Origin: Sipunculus nudus
Taxonomy: Eukaryota > Annelida > Sipuncula > Golfingiida > Sipunculidae
Reading direction: 5' to 3'
Length of the DNA stretch: 64,000 bases
NCBI GenBank assembly: GCA_026874595.1
Contig: CM049315.1
Coordinates: forward strand, 61,191,389-61,255,388
Position numbers and translations under genes: made by a program. The notes under the pieces were generated by a model. The model saw nothing but the letters and a program-made list of their open reading frames with translations. It was not told where the DNA came from and did no database searches. Position 1 is the first letter of the stretch. Each line of letters starts with the position of its first letter. This document shows positions 36,300 to 50,000 of this stretch, one piece after another.

Positions 36300-37554
36300 C
36301 TAGGGACTCATGGGTCTCAACGCTCAGTTGAATTTGTCTATAAGGATATTTTGAAAGAAATTTTCAGAATGACAGTCCTGTGACCTTAACCAATGACCTT
36401 GTAACCAAAAAATCTTAGATCTTAATATCCTTGATCTTGCATCATAAGGATTATTGTAACAATCTTTTAAAAAGTGACCTTGACCTCTGACCAGATAACC
36501 TAAACTTCTACAGGTTTCCTCACTTTGGGCAAGTAAGCCATGTGTGAACGTTGGAAATTTCAGGATGAAAAGTATGATTTACAGTGCATCCACAATCTTT
36601 TTAAAGATGTGGCTTCTGTGACCTTCAACTTAGATCGCTGGACCCTGAAAATCAAAATGAATATACATATGTGGTTGGTCATTATTATATCAAGTTTGAA
36701 GCCAGTCTGTCTATCCAAAGCAGAATTATCATCCATAAACTAATTTGTGAATGGATGGGCCCTGTGACCTTGACCTTTGACCCAAAAATCAAACAGAATC
36801 TTCCCCTAGTGGCAGGTTAGCAATATCTTGGAGATGGAAGGTTTGCGATGAAAAGGTTTGGCTTCAAATGCATACACATTCCTTTTAAAGAAATGGGTCC
36901 TGTGACCTTGACCTTTGACCGTTGGACCCAAAAATCAACATGGTTCTTACTTTAGTGGTGGGCCATTTATAAGTTAAGTTTGAAACCAATATATCAAACT
37001 TAACTGGAGTTATCATCTGGAAACTAATTTGTTTGGATGGAAAGATTGACAGACAGACTGACAGACAGGGTGATTAGTATAGGGCATCCACTTGTGATCA
37101 ATAAACACACCAGGTTTTGGGACACCAGATGTAATGACAGCTGAGAAACTGACATGATTGTTGTCATTTTACAGTAAATAAATAGAAAAATATTTAAAAA
37201 ATAGGAAAACCACTACATTTCAGGAACTGACAAAACTAGTCATGGTCAATATTTAAGGCAAGATTCATGACAAACCATGCATTAATTATCAAGATATTGG
37301 AGGTTTTGTATAAAATTTTTTACTATTCTGGGGGGTACTTTCAAGTCCCATAGCTCAAAGGAAAAAGGTTGCAGTGACCTTATTTCAGGTTTCCAAGGAA
37401 ATTTTTAATTGACCTCCCTAGATAATCACTTAGAAGTTTCTAGGACCAGCTGTTATGATTTGTGCCCTGCTAACGGACGGCCGGACGTCCAGACGGACGA
37501 CGGACAAAGCGTCATTTCTATACCTCAGTTGACTTACAGTCAGCTGAGCTAAAA
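36300..37554 (+). mobile_element. Family F element, copy F2, inside A4
   Basis: It starts CTAGGGACTCATGGGTC and ends CAGCTGAGCTAAAA at 37554. TGTGACCTTGACCTTTGACC recurs at about 36765 and 36902, and a variant at 36470. An AGAC run lies at 37045-37065 and a GGAC run at 37475-37505. The host A sequence resumes with TGATTAAAGCTGGCACCACC, as in A1 after ACACAACACAAAAA. Confidence 0.8.
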
Positions 37555-38469
37555 TGATTAAAGCTGGCACCACCAGTCTTGTATACAACAAAGCTATCAG
37601 AGATATATACATATGCCCAAGTTCAGACTGATATATCAAACCCCTCCTGAGAAATAAGCAGGGACACACACTGTGCAAAAAATTCTTGTAGGTGGCACCA
37701 CCAGTCTATAAACGACAAGTATATGATAATTAAAATATGATAGGTATGAATATGCCCAATTTCAGAATGATATATCAAATTCCTCTACAGAAATAAGCAG
37801 GCACAAAGTCACACACTGTGCAAATGACATTGTAGGTGGTGACATCTGTCTTGTGAACGAGAAACCCACCAAAGTCACATAGACAGGTCAAAATATTAGG
37901 CCAATACATCAAACTTACCTTAAGTCTGATGCATGGGGCTGACCACGCTTAGGTGAGAAAGGCAGTTGCCCCGAGTGAACTGTGACAAATTTGCTAGCTC
38001 AGGCTACTGCACTGAGTGAACTCATGACCTGCACCTGGCTAGACTGGGTGAAATTTTGACCTGTACCTGGCTGCACTGAGTGAACTCTTGACCTGTTGCC
38101 TAATCTGATACAGTTGGCAGTCTGCCAAAGCTATAAATAGATTGGCTCCACATGCAGCCATGAGGGGCATGACACCCATAAGGTCATCACATGATGCCCA
38201 TGAGGTGTTCACATGTCACCCATGAGGGGATCACATGCCTTGTGCTTGGCTATACTGACCGAACTCTTGACCTATATCTGGCTGCACTGAATGAACTCTT
38301 GATCTATTGCCAAATCTGAAACAGTTGGCAGTTTCTTAACCTATGTAAATATACAGACACAATCTTGGCCTGTTGGCAAATCTGTTAACACATACTGAAA
38401 GAATCTGGCTAAAATGCTTTTTTTCAAGCTGAAATATTCATAAACTTTTTATCAAAATATCTAGAAAAA

Positions 38470-41400
38470 CTAGATGTGTCGGAATGACATGAATACCCCC
38501 GCCTGGGGCAAATTAGAAACATTTGTTAAATTTTGAAAATTTTTTAAGTTCAGGAGGTGTCGTATGGTCAAAAGTAGGTCAACAAGGGCAAAATGTAAAC
38601 TCAATCTGTAACGGGTCATTATCAAGCAACACACCAGAAATCAGGCAAGTATCTGCAGGCATTGTGAAAACAAGGGACCTATGGGTCACGGCGCTCAGCT
38701 GTTATATATGATAAAAAATATGATTTAGAAATGAGGCACATGCTGGTTTTGTGTGGTTATAAGTATAAGCTGTATTATGAGTTGTTGTTGTTTAGCTTAT
38801 GTATGATTTTGATAGTACCTTTGGAGACAGAGAAGAGAATTGATTTCATTCATTTTATTAACAAATGGAGTACTATTGTCACACAGATTTTGACTTGGCC
38901 ATATAACTAATATAAGCAGAACATGTAATATGAGTTTAACTATTTATTACAAAAAAATTACAAATATTGTCCCAGATATAATTTTCATTAAAAATAATAA
39001 GAGAATCGTATGATTTTTAAAATGAAATATAACTGAAATGATTATTAAAATAATATTAAAGAATATATTCATGAATGCATTCATTAATACATTTGGAAAG
39101 TATTTGCAATGGTATTCATATACTTTCATTTTACCTGAATTCCCATTCTTTATGCAAGAAATTTTATAATGGAGTACATATTCATATTCGTATTTAAATA
39201 CAATTGCAAAGTATTCCCACCATGTCAGGTATTTATTAAGTTTTCACCAAACAATGGTGTTGAGAATCCAGAATGTACAAAATTCACACATTTAAATAAT
39301 GATCATAAGTACCTGGTTTTATAGCTTTTATTTATATTAAAAAAAAATAAATGTGATATATATTTTGGACTAATTTCACATCAATGTACACACTAGACAC
39401 AGTAGGAATCTAGATTAATATTATCAACTGCATCTTTGTCTATCATTAATTTCCTTCATATGATCCCTAATGATTAGTAATAAATAATATGATTTACTTT
39501 TTTATTATTAAAATTGAACTGAAAAATGCCATAGGTGACTGCATAGTGTTATTTGGAATAAGTGACATTCTATCCATCGATACAAGATTCTTATATCATC
39601 AGTAACTGCAAGTTAATTCCCTATTATTATAAACTAACAAATTCCTTTTCTATTTTTCTTTAATTTGTTATTAAAAACAAATAAAAATAGATTAATTTAT
39701 TGTTTATTGTTATGTTGTTGGTTAAAACTACTAGATGAGTTGGTTTGGACACCTGGATCAACTGTGGCTGGCCATAAGCTGCCTGGCTGCCCCAGTATAT
39801 GCCTCGCCTCAAGCGTGCATAATTTGCTGAAAGTTCAACAAGGTCAACATACAGGTGACTCAAGAGTGGCTGGAGAGAGCCACGGTCTGACATGGTCTCA
39901 TAAAAACATTAATAAAAGCTACAATTTTTGGCCAATTTCTTTCAGCTTTCTTAACTAAAAAGCTGAAATCCTTATGTGTGCATGATATGAAAATTATATC
40001 CACAGTTCTCACAGGAAACAAACATGCCATGGTCAAAGTTGGGCAAAATTTAAGGTACTAATTTTATATTTATACTAATAACTTATACAATTTGAAAAAT
40101 TCAGAACTAATTTTGGGTATTCAATTGAATCCTGATTAAATAATGTTACATCCCTGACAAAAAATCTCTAGCTTCAGCAATCCTCTTGTTAAGGGAGTAA
40201 ATATATTTCTTGATTTTTTACAAAGTGCATTATGTTTGGGCTCATAACTTAAAACAATTACGCAATACTGACATCATTTCTGGCATGTGCATAGAGAATA
40301 TATAGAAAAATATGTATATTATATATGATTAAAGTAAGATCAGTGGTTTAGATATTAGGCTGTCTTGAAGTGTAACAATGGGTTTTTAATGGAAAAATGA
40401 AGTTTTTCATTAATATCTCGAAGGTATTAAGTCCTAGTGATCAAATTCTTGGCATGGTAGGGGATTTTTGAGACATCTAATTGTATGCCAAATTTTAGGA
40501 ACTGAGAGCTGAAGTTGGGGAGCTGAGCACTTGCAAACTGCATGACACTAGTTTGATGTAAACAATATGTTACATGGTGCTTGAAAGCTTGAATAAAATC
40601 TACAGTTTTGATCAACTGGTTTCAAATTTTTGGTGTTTACAGACAAAATGCTAAAAAAAAACATGCTGTGAAAATTAAATCCACAGTACTTACAGGAAAA
40701 AAAACGTGCCATGGTCAAAGTTGGGCAAAATTTAAGGTACCAATTTTTTATTTTTGTTAATATTTTAAAAAATTTAAAAGATTTTGATCTAATTTTGGGT
40801 ATACAATTTAATTTTGATTAATTAAAGTTATATTACTGGAAAAAAAGTTTATAGCTTTAACATATTTTGTGTTAAGTGATCACATATCTTTCCTGATTTT
40901 TTACACAATGCATTATGTTTGGGCCCATAACTTTTTAAATTTTTATAATACAGACATAATTTCTGGCATGTACATAGGAACTATTTAGAGGAATAACTAT
41001 GGTAAATATGAGGAAAAACAGATGAGTGGTTTTGATATTAGGCAGTCCTGAAGTGTAAAAATAGGTTTTTAATAAAAAATTGAGGTTTTTCTTTAATTTC
41101 TCAAAGGAACAAAGTCGCAAAGACCAAGTTTTCGGCTTAGTAGGAGATCTTGGGGACATCTAACATTATGCTGAATTTTGGATTCCTAGGTCTTACGGTT
41201 TCAAAACGTGCCACATCTACGGACGGACGGACGGACGGACAGACGGACGGACGACGGACAATGGACCACGACTATAGCTCAGATGACTTATAGTCAGCTG
41301 AGCTAAAAAACGTGCCATGGCCAAAGTTGGGCAAAATTTAAGGTACCAATTTTATATTTTTGCCAATATTTAAAAAAATTTAACAAATTTTGATCTGATT

Positions 41401-43622
41401 TTTGGTATACAATTAAATTTTGATTAATTAAAGTTGTATTACTGGAAAAAAGTCCCTACCTTTAACACTTTTGGTCTTAAGTGACCAAATATCTTCCTGA
41501 TTTTTTTACAAAGTCCATTATGTTTGGGCCCATAAATTTTAAATTATATAATACTGACTTAATATCTAGCATGTACATAGGAACTATATAGAGGAATATT
41601 TATGGTAAATATGAAGAAAACCGGATGAGTGGTTTTGATATTAGGCAGTCCTGAAGTGTGAAAATAGATTTCTAATAAAAAATTGAGGTTTTTCCTTAAT
41701 ATCTCAAAGGAACGAAGTCCTATTGACCCAATTTTTGGCATGGTAGGAGATTATGGGGACATCTAAATGTATGCCGAAATTCAGATTCGTAGGTCCAACG
41801 GTGTCGAAACGTGCCAGTCTTAAGGATGGACATCCAGACAGACAGACGGACTGACGGACAGACGGACAGACAGACAGACGGACGACGGACAATGGACCAT
41901 GACTATAGCTCAGATGACTTATAGTCAGCTGAGCTAAAAATTTAAAAGATTTTGATCTAATTTTGGGTATACAATTTAATTTTGATTAATTTAAGTTATA
42001 TTACTTGAAAAAAAGTCCATAGCTTTAACAAGTTTTGTGTTAAGTGATCAAATATCTTTCCTGATTTTTTACAAAATGCATTATGTTCTGGCCCATAACT
42101 TTCTTAAATTATATAATACAGACATAATTTCAGGCATGTACATAGGAACTATATAGAGGAATATTTATGGTAAATATGAGGAAAAACAGATGAGTGGTTT
42201 TAATATTAGGCAGCCCTAAAGTGTGAAAATAGGTTTTAAATAAAAAATTGAGGTTTTTCCTTAATTTCTCAAAGGAACAAAGTCGCAAAGACCCAGTTTT
42301 CGGCTTGGTAGTAGATCTTGGGGACATCTAACACTATGCTGAATTTTGGATTCCTATGTCTTACGGTTTCAAAAAGTGCCACATCTACGGACGGATGGAC
42401 AGACGGACGGACGACAGACAATGGACCATGACTATAGCTCAGATGACTTATAGTCAGCTGAGCTAAAAAGTCCATACATGTGCATTTTCCATAAAAATTT
42501 CTGTCTTTCATGAAACTTTCTATGTTCAGGAGCAGTCAAATGGTCAAAAGTAGGTCAACTGGGTCAAAACAAGAACTCGATATGTAGCTGATCGTTATCT
42601 GCCTACACACAAAAAATCAGGCCCGTATCTGCAAGCATTGTGAAAAAAAATCCATACATGTGCACTTTTTTATGAAATTTTCTTTGTTCATTGTCAAACA
42701 GTCAAAAGTAGGTCAACTGGAATGAAACACAAACTCGACCTGTAACTGGTTATTATCTGCCCACACACCAAACAGGCCAATATCTGCAAGCATTGTGAAA
42801 AAAAGTCAGTACATGTGTATTTATCATGAAAATTTCTATTTTTCATGAAATTTTCTAAGTTTAGGAGCCCTGAAAAGGTCAAAAGTAGGTCAACTGGGAA
42901 GATATGTGAACTCAATCTGTAACTGGTTATTATCTGCCCACACACCAAACATCAGGCCAATATCTGCAAGCATTGTGAAAAAAAGTCAGTACATGTGTAT
43001 TTATCATGAAAATTTCTATTTTTCATGAAATTTTCTAAGTTTAGGAGCCCTAAAACGGTCAAAAGTAGGTCAACTGGGACGAAACACGAACTCCATCTGT
43101 AACTGGTTATTATCCGCCCACACAGGCCAATATCTGCAAGCATTACGCAAAAAAGTCAGTACATGTGTATTTATCATTAAAATTTCTATTTTCATGAAAT
43201 TTTCTAAGTTTAGGAGCCCTAAAACAGTCAAAAGTAGGTCAACTGGGACGAAACACGAACTCAATCTGTAACTGGTCATTATCTGCCTACACACAAAAAA
43301 TCAGGCCAATATCTGCAGGCATTGGGAAAAAAAGTCCTTACATGTGTATTTGTCGTGAAAATTTCAATTTTTCATGAAATTTTCTAAGTTTAGGAGCCAT
43401 AAAACGGTCAAAAGCAGGTCAACCGGGACAAAACGTGAACTGGATTTGTAACTGTTCATTATCTGCCGACACACCAAAAATCAGGCCAATATCTGCAGGC
43501 ATTGCGAAAAAAAGTCTGTAAAACTGTTTGATTTCGGAATGATGGAAGAACGGAAGGACGGAAGGACGGAATGACGGACATGGGTAAAACTATACGCCCC
43601 GGCCACTTTGTGGTGGGGGCAT
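38470..43622 (+). mobile_element. Family G element with a satellite-like interior, inside A4
   Basis: It starts CTAGATGTGTCGGAATGAC and ends with a GGAC/GGAA microsatellite (about 43548-43582) and hairpin CGCCCCGGCCAC-TTT-GTGGTGGGGGC at about 43595-43620. The interior is a tandem array: units of about 155-180 bp with ACATGTGTAT and CAAAAGTAGGTCAACTGGG start near 42476, 42656, 42811, 42991, 43161 and 43340, and a further unit lies left of the CB1 insertion (38500-38670). The host A sequence flanks it (TATCTAGA before, TAAAAGAT after), matching A1 at about 9242-9260. Confidence 0.8.
38671..42469 (+). mobile_element. Family C/B element (CB1) with three successive 3' ends, inside G
   Basis: It starts CAAGGGACCTATGGGTC plus ACGGCGCTCAGCTG. 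The C body runs to about 39950 and continues as the B body. Three complete 3' ends (GGAC microsatellite, CTATAGCTCAGATGAC hairpin, GTCAGCTGAGCTAAAA) occur at about 41308, 41940 and 42469. After the first, the sequence restarts in mid-element (CGTGCCATGGCCAAAG); after the second it restarts at TTTAAAAGATTTTGATC. The insertion is in the A-run of a G unit (GCATTGTGAAA|...|GTCCATACATG). Confidence 0.85.
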
Positions 43623-46600
43623 AATAAAAGATTCATTTCTTTCATTGTTAAAGGTCCAATAATTCTGCCAAAAATCATTCAAGTAAACTTGAACAAAAGC
43701 CACCTAAGAATAATTTTTGTGCCATGTAACAGATGTTATAATTGAAACAATAATTTTGTAGAAGAACAGTTTTGCAGTCCCTAGTTTGGGTTAGATATAA
43801 TAATGGCCATAAGACCAACTTAAGTTTTTCTGATATTATTGAAAGAACCATCTCCTACAATAATTCTTTTGAAAAATTAAACGATTCAACTTGACAGTTT
43901 CATCATAAACATTTTAAGCTGAAAGAGGCTAAAATTATGAGGTTTTTGCCCATAAAAAATAGGTCAATGTAGGTGGCACCACAAAATCTGCAACTTCAAA
44001 TATGAGTCATGTGACCAACATTTGCACAATACTTGGTAATGCTAGCTTCTGTCATTTCTGAGATAACTATGTCAGTATGCTTACTTGGCCAAATGTCTGT
44101 TCAAATTCAATTTACTTCACTAAATTTCATCAAATGCAAACCATTTGGACAAACTTGAGAGTGCTTGCCTCTGGCATCATTTCTGTAAAATATTGATCAA
44201 TTTGACTTCCAAAGAAGACTTTCAAAAGGTTTTTCAGCTTTTCCCCTTAAAATCTAAGTAAATGCAGATAGCAAAAAACATAAGCTGAATCCAACAACAT
44301 TTGATATGTGACAGATAATTGCATAAAATCTGGGGATGGTAGCTCCTGCAATTCCTGAGAAATTATGGGTTGATATACAGATGACCAATGACCCCCGAAC
44401 AAAAACAGGTCAATGCAGGTGGCCCCACCAATACCTGAATTTCATAAATGCTTTTTTCGACAGATGACTAGGTTCAACTTCCTGTAATTCGGCCAAAATT
44501 TACAGAACTTGAACCATTTGAACAAACTTTAGAGCGATGGTATAAAAGATTATTTCTGTGAAATATTGAACAAATTGGCTTGACCGTTTCAGAGGAGAAG
44601 TTTTTTAAAGGTTTTTTATCTGTTTCTCTCTAAAATCTAAGAAAATGCAATTTTTTTCAGATGGCTAATTTTTTGCATTAAATTTCATGATGCTAGCTCC
44701 AGTCGTTTTTTAAATAGTATGGGTTAACATAAACCTGTTATTGTAAACATTGCCTGGCATGAGGAAATTTAAAATCATAAAAAGTTTTAAAAGTTTTTAA
44801 AAAACATTCTTGTCAATATTAACCATAGATAACCTGAAATCTAAATGTCTAGAGGCATGATGTAACGGATGCTGATAAACTGGTTCCAGGCTAGATGTAT
44901 CTGCTTCACACAGCTTACATATATGGTAAAATGACTCAATTCAATCTTTATTATTCAGCCAAAACTCATTCTTTGGAACCATAAAAGACAATTATCATAA
45001 GAATTATTCAGGGGATTATTCTTGAAAAATATTAAACAAATTGACCTCAGTGGCGTCAGCCAAAAAACATTTTGCAGGTTTATAACTCATATGGGAAAAT
45101 AAAGCAAAATGGCTAAGTTAAGCTTCCAATAACTCAGCAAAAAATCACAGACCAAAACCATTTGAACAAACTTGAATTATCAACATCTGAGGATAATTAA
45201 TACGTGAGATTTAAGAATTTGGCCCTGTGGTTTTTGAGAAGAAGATCTTTGTAGCCACTGAGCTAAAATGGGCTGTTATGGCATATGACTAAATTCAGCT
45301 TCCCATAACTCAGCCAAAAGTCACTGAACTGAGACCATTTGAACAAACTTCAGAAAGCACTACCCTAGGATCATTTCTGTGCGATATTAAATGATTTGGC
45401 CAAATGGTTTCAGAGAAGAAGTTTTTTGTAGCTGTCAGTATGATACGGGCACTGATGACCCCCGTTCAAAAAAGGCCGATGCAGGTGGCGCCACCAATAC
45501 CTGAATGTCAGACATGACTCATGTGACCAACATTGGCATAAAATTTGGTGATGACAGCTCCAGCCGTTTCTAAGATTGTAATTTTAGTATGCTTTATTGG
45601 ACAGATGACTAAGTTCAACTAGCTGTAACTCGGCAAAAAATCACCGAACTTAAACCATTTGAACAAACTTGAGAGAGATTGTTCCAGGGATCATTTCTGT
45701 GAAATATTGGACAATTTGACTGAACAGTTCCGGAGAAGAAGATTTTTAAAGCTTTTTTAGCTTTTTCTCTATAAAATCTAAGAAAATGCAGTTAGCAAAA
45801 AAATAAGCAAAATCCGATAGTTTTTTAGATGACTAATTTTTTGCAGAAAATTTCTTGATGCTAACTCTTGCCATTTTCAAGATAGTATGGGTTAACGTAC
45901 AGACGCCAGACAACGGTCGACAGACGCCGGATGATGCCACACCATCGCATAAGCTCACAGGTTCGCCAAAAAACTGCCATGGTCAAAGTTGGGCAAAATT
46001 TAAGGTACCAATTTTTTATTTTTGCTAATATTTTAAAAAAATTGTAATATTTTGATCTAATTTTGGGTAAACTATTTAATTTTGATTTAATAAAGTTATA
46101 TTACTGGAAAAAAAGTCCTTAGCTTTAACATGTTTTGTGTTAAGTGATCAAATATCTTTCCTGATTTTTTACAAAATGCATTATGTTTGGGCCCATAACT
46201 ATTTTGAATTATATAATGCAGACCAAATTTCTGGCATGTACACAGGAACTATATAGAGGAATATATATGGTAAATTTGAGAAAAAACAGATGAGTGGTTT
46301 TTATATTAGGCAGTGCCGAAGTGTGAAAATAGGTTTTTAATAATAATTGAGGTTTTTTCTTAATTTCTCAAAGGAATGAAGTCACAAAGACCCAGTTATC
46401 CACTTGGTAGGAGATCTTGGGGACATCTAACATTATGCCAAATTTTGGATTCCTAGGTCTTACAGTTTCAAAACATGCCACATCTAAGGACGGACGGACA
46501 GACGGACGGACAACGGACCATGACTGTAGCTCAGATGACTTATAGTCAGCTGAGCTAAAAATACAGGGTTCACTAAAGATCATACATTTGCACAGATTTG

Positions 46601-46649
46601 ACCTTGAAGTCAAAATTCATGGTCAACAAATTTCAAACTCATTCAACAA

Positions 46650-47013
46650 CTTTTTTCATTATTGACAAAACAATTTATATACATGTACTTACAAAACAAC
46701 ATAATACATTACAGACAAGACATCAATTCACGCTACAAAGTCACACAACTACACATAACCATAACACAAATGGTATGTATCTGTAAAAGATAATGAATTA
46801 TATATATACAAATCTAGTGCTAATTTAATCTATTTTTAATGTAAGTATCCACTCTTTGTATTATGTTACCCCACTTCTCTTTATGTACCTGACTCTTTCC
46901 ACTTTTTTTGGCTATCCTATTTTCCTTATCTTCAATATACTTAATATAATATAAAACAGCTTAATATATTTGGTTCCTGATGCTGGCACCTGCATACATA
47001 TCTTTTAAATGAA
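46650..47013 (-). pseudogene. LINE relic L1, 3' piece (end of ORF2 and 3' UTR)
   Basis: Read on the minus strand, a frame with KYIEDKENRIAKKSGKSQ and HKEKWGNI ends at a stop near 46815. This resembles the last residues of invertebrate LINE ORF2 proteins. About 150 bp of non-coding DNA ending in an A-rich stretch near 46650 could be the 3' UTR. It directly abuts A5 on the other side. Joining it to the RT piece at 50628 would need an internal loss of most of the RT, so this link is less certain than the others. Confidence 0.5.
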
Positions 47014-50000
47014 CAAGGCCTACAGGCCTAATGTGAACCTGTGCAAAGTTTAGGAGAATAAATTGAGGTTTATTTTTAAAATTTAATATTGATCCTCTTA
47101 TGTCCTGCATATCCTACTTAGTCATTATGATTTCAGCAAAATGGACGTTTCCAACCTGCAAGTTTCAGACTAGGACATTTTAAAACCAGAATATAGGTAG
47201 TCGACAAGCCACTATGTGTATCTGCTAAAATCAGAGTGGGACAGGTGAAGTGAGGCATGGATTAAGTGGCAAGGGGAACAGAGTGAGGTGTGTTGCATAT
47301 TAGCATGGATGTCTGCAGCTTAAACAGGAATGTAGGTGGTGCCACCTGTCATAAAATTGAGAAAATTGTCCAGTATGTATAAACCTGCAAAATTTCAGGT
47401 GGATAAGTCAAACCACTGCTGAGATATGAGTGATTTTATTCCAAGGCAGATGAACAGATGGATGCTGTGCATAAGTGGTTGCAGGTGGCGTCAGCAGTTT
47501 TGCCTATGATGAAGAGCTATGTTAGATCTAAACACAAGCAAAATTTTGGCCAAATTGGTAAAACGGTTCCTGAGATATGAGTTTGGATGTCTGCAGAGTA
47601 AATGTGAATGTAGGTGGCGCCACCTATCATAAATCAAATCAAGAGAGCTGTCCAGGATGTATAAACCTGCAAAATTTCAGGCGGATAGGTCAAACCACTT
47701 CTGAGATATGAGTGATTTTATGAGTGATTTTATCACAAGGCAGATGAACAGATGGACACTGTGCATAAGTGGTTGCAGGTGGCGCCACCTGTTTTGCCTA
47801 TGATGAAGAGCTATGTGAGATCTATACACAAGCAAAATTTTGGCCAAATTGGTCAAACAGTTCCCGATATATAACCTTTGATGTCTGCAGAGTAAACGTG
47901 AATGTAGGTGGCGCCACCTGTCATAAAATCAAGAAAGCTGTCCAGAATGTATAAACCTGCAAAATTTCAGGTCGATAAGTCAAACCACTTCTGAGATATG
48001 AGTGATTTTATCCCAAAGCAGATGAGCAGATGGACGCTATGCATAAGTGGTTGCAGGTGGCGCCACCATTTTTTGTGTATGTTATAAAGCTATCAAAGGG
48101 CTACATTTGTGCAAAATTTTTAGCCTGATCGGTCAAACAGTTCCCGAGATATGTGGGTTTATGAGTGGAAACAGACGCACAAATTGACGCCGGGCAGTAT
48201 GGAAAGGTCAGAGGTCAACCAAAAATGAAGGTGCATCAGTTCACATGTGACCGATCATAATTCCGAATTTTAAGAAATTCTGCCTCGTGGTTATGGAGGA
48301 GTTCTCCAGAAACCTATGCGGCAATGGCATCCGACTGAAAGCATAGTATCCGCAAAACTCTGTTTTGACGGATACAATGATTGTAGCTGGCACCACCAGT
48401 CTTATATACAACGAAGAGATATATTAATATGCCCAATGTCAGACTGATATGTCAAACCCCTCTAGTGAAATAAGCAGGGACATACACTGTGCAAAAATTA
48501 TTGTAGGTGGCGCCACATGTCATGTACATTATAAAGCTACCCGATATGTATTAACATGCCCAATTTAAGGCTGATGTATCAAATTCCTCTGTATAAATAA
48601 GCAGGCACATACACTGCAAAAGTCAATGTAGGTGGCACCACCTGTCTTTTTAATGAGAATACCATCAAAGACGCATAGACAGGTCAAAATATTAGTCCAA
48701 TACATCAAACTTCCCAAGAGTTTGATGCACTGGGCTGACTAGGCTTAGGTGAGTAAGGCACTTGCCCCCAAGTGACCTGTGACAAATTGCTGCCTCAAGC
48801 TACTGCACTGAGTGAACTCTTGACCTGCACCTGGCTAGACTGAGTGAACTTCTGACCTGTACCTGGCTGCACTGAGTGAACTCTTGACCTGTTGCATAAT
48901 CTGACACAGTTGGCAGTCAACCAAAGCTATAAATAGATTCAGGCTGAACTTTGGTGCCAAATATGATGCAGTGAGCAGTCTGCCAAAGCTATAAATAGAA
49001 TGCAGCTACTGCACTGAGTGAACTCATGACTTATACCTGGCTGCACTTCTTCCAATCCTGGCACTGTGCCAAACTATTTATAGAGCTGACAAAATCTTGG
49101 CTAATGGCCAACATCAAGGCTCTGGCAAGCTGCCAATGGTAAACCAAGTGCTGCCATCTGTACACAAAAAAGGTCCCTACTTTGAAATAACTTTGAAATT
49201 TATTTTCCCAATACAAAATGCTTTTCAGCTGACTTTATTATAAAAAAAGAAATCAGGAATATATGTAAAATTATTTCGTATGCATACTGAATGCAAAATT
49301 AAAATATATATCTCATTGATGGCAAATTCCTGAATTAAGTTGAGTAGGGATAACAATAATTTATAATCTACGTACCTTTGTCTTTATATAGCCACAGAGA
49401 GCTGAATATCCATGATTGTAACATTGCCTGGTATAATGAATAACTTAAATCATATATCTAAATTTTTTAAAAGATTTTAAAAAAACTTACTTGTCAATAT
49501 TAACCAAGATAACCTGAAATCTAAATGTCTAGTGGCATGATGTAACAGATGCTGATAAACTGATGCCAGGCTAATGTAACAGCATCACACAGCTAACATA
49601 TATGGTAAAATGACTCAATTCAATCTCAATAATTCAGCAAGAAAATCATTCATGTGAAACCATTAATGACAATTATTATAAGAATTATTGTAGGGATTAT
49701 TCTTGTAAAATATTTAACAAACTGGCTTCAGTGGCATCATTCTAAAAACGTTTATAACTCATATAGGAAGATACAGCAAACTGGCTAAGTTCAGCTTCCC
49801 GTAACTCAGCACAAAAAAGAACTGAACCAAAACCATTTGAACAAACTCGAATTATCATCATCTGAGGATAATTAATGTGTGAGATTTAAGAATTTGGCCC
49901 TGTGGTTTTTGAGAAGAAGATCTTTTTAGCCACTGAGCTAAAATGGGCTGTTATGTCATATGACTAAATCCAGCTTCCCATAACTTAGCCAAAAGTCACT

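Larger units (their letters stand above)
36124..45972 (+). mobile_element. Family A element, copy A4, interrupted by F2 and by G
   Basis: It starts CAAGGCCTACAGGCC and ends GCATAAGCTCACAGG plus TTCGCCAAAAA. Its own sequence is 36124-36299, 37555-38469 and 43623-45972, together about 3.4 kb, which aligns with A1 and A5 throughout. CTATAAATAG lies at 38131 and a perfect GGTGGCGCCACC at about 45484. It sits in C2 in the A-run that precedes GTGCCATGG in reference copies. Confidence 0.85.
30234..46561 (+). mobile_element. Family C element (C2) expanded to 16.3 kb by nested insertions
   Basis: Four pieces reassemble into one C/B element of about 2.2 kb: 30234-30277 (CAAGGGACCCAAGGGTC ... TATATATGATAA), 32240-32865, 35139-36123 and 45973-46561 (ending GTCAGCTGAGCTAAAAA). 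Each break can be checked against the less interrupted copy at 38671-42469: after TATATATGAT, within the A-run following TTTATTTATATT, and within the A-run before GTGCCATGGTCAAAG. The inserted elements are F, A3 and A4, annotated separately. Confidence 0.85.

Noticed and set aside
42470-43520. Regularly spaced repeats that could suggest a CRISPR array
   Set aside because: The whole 155-180 bp unit is repeated with drift, there are no short repeats with unique spacers, and the context is animal intron DNA.
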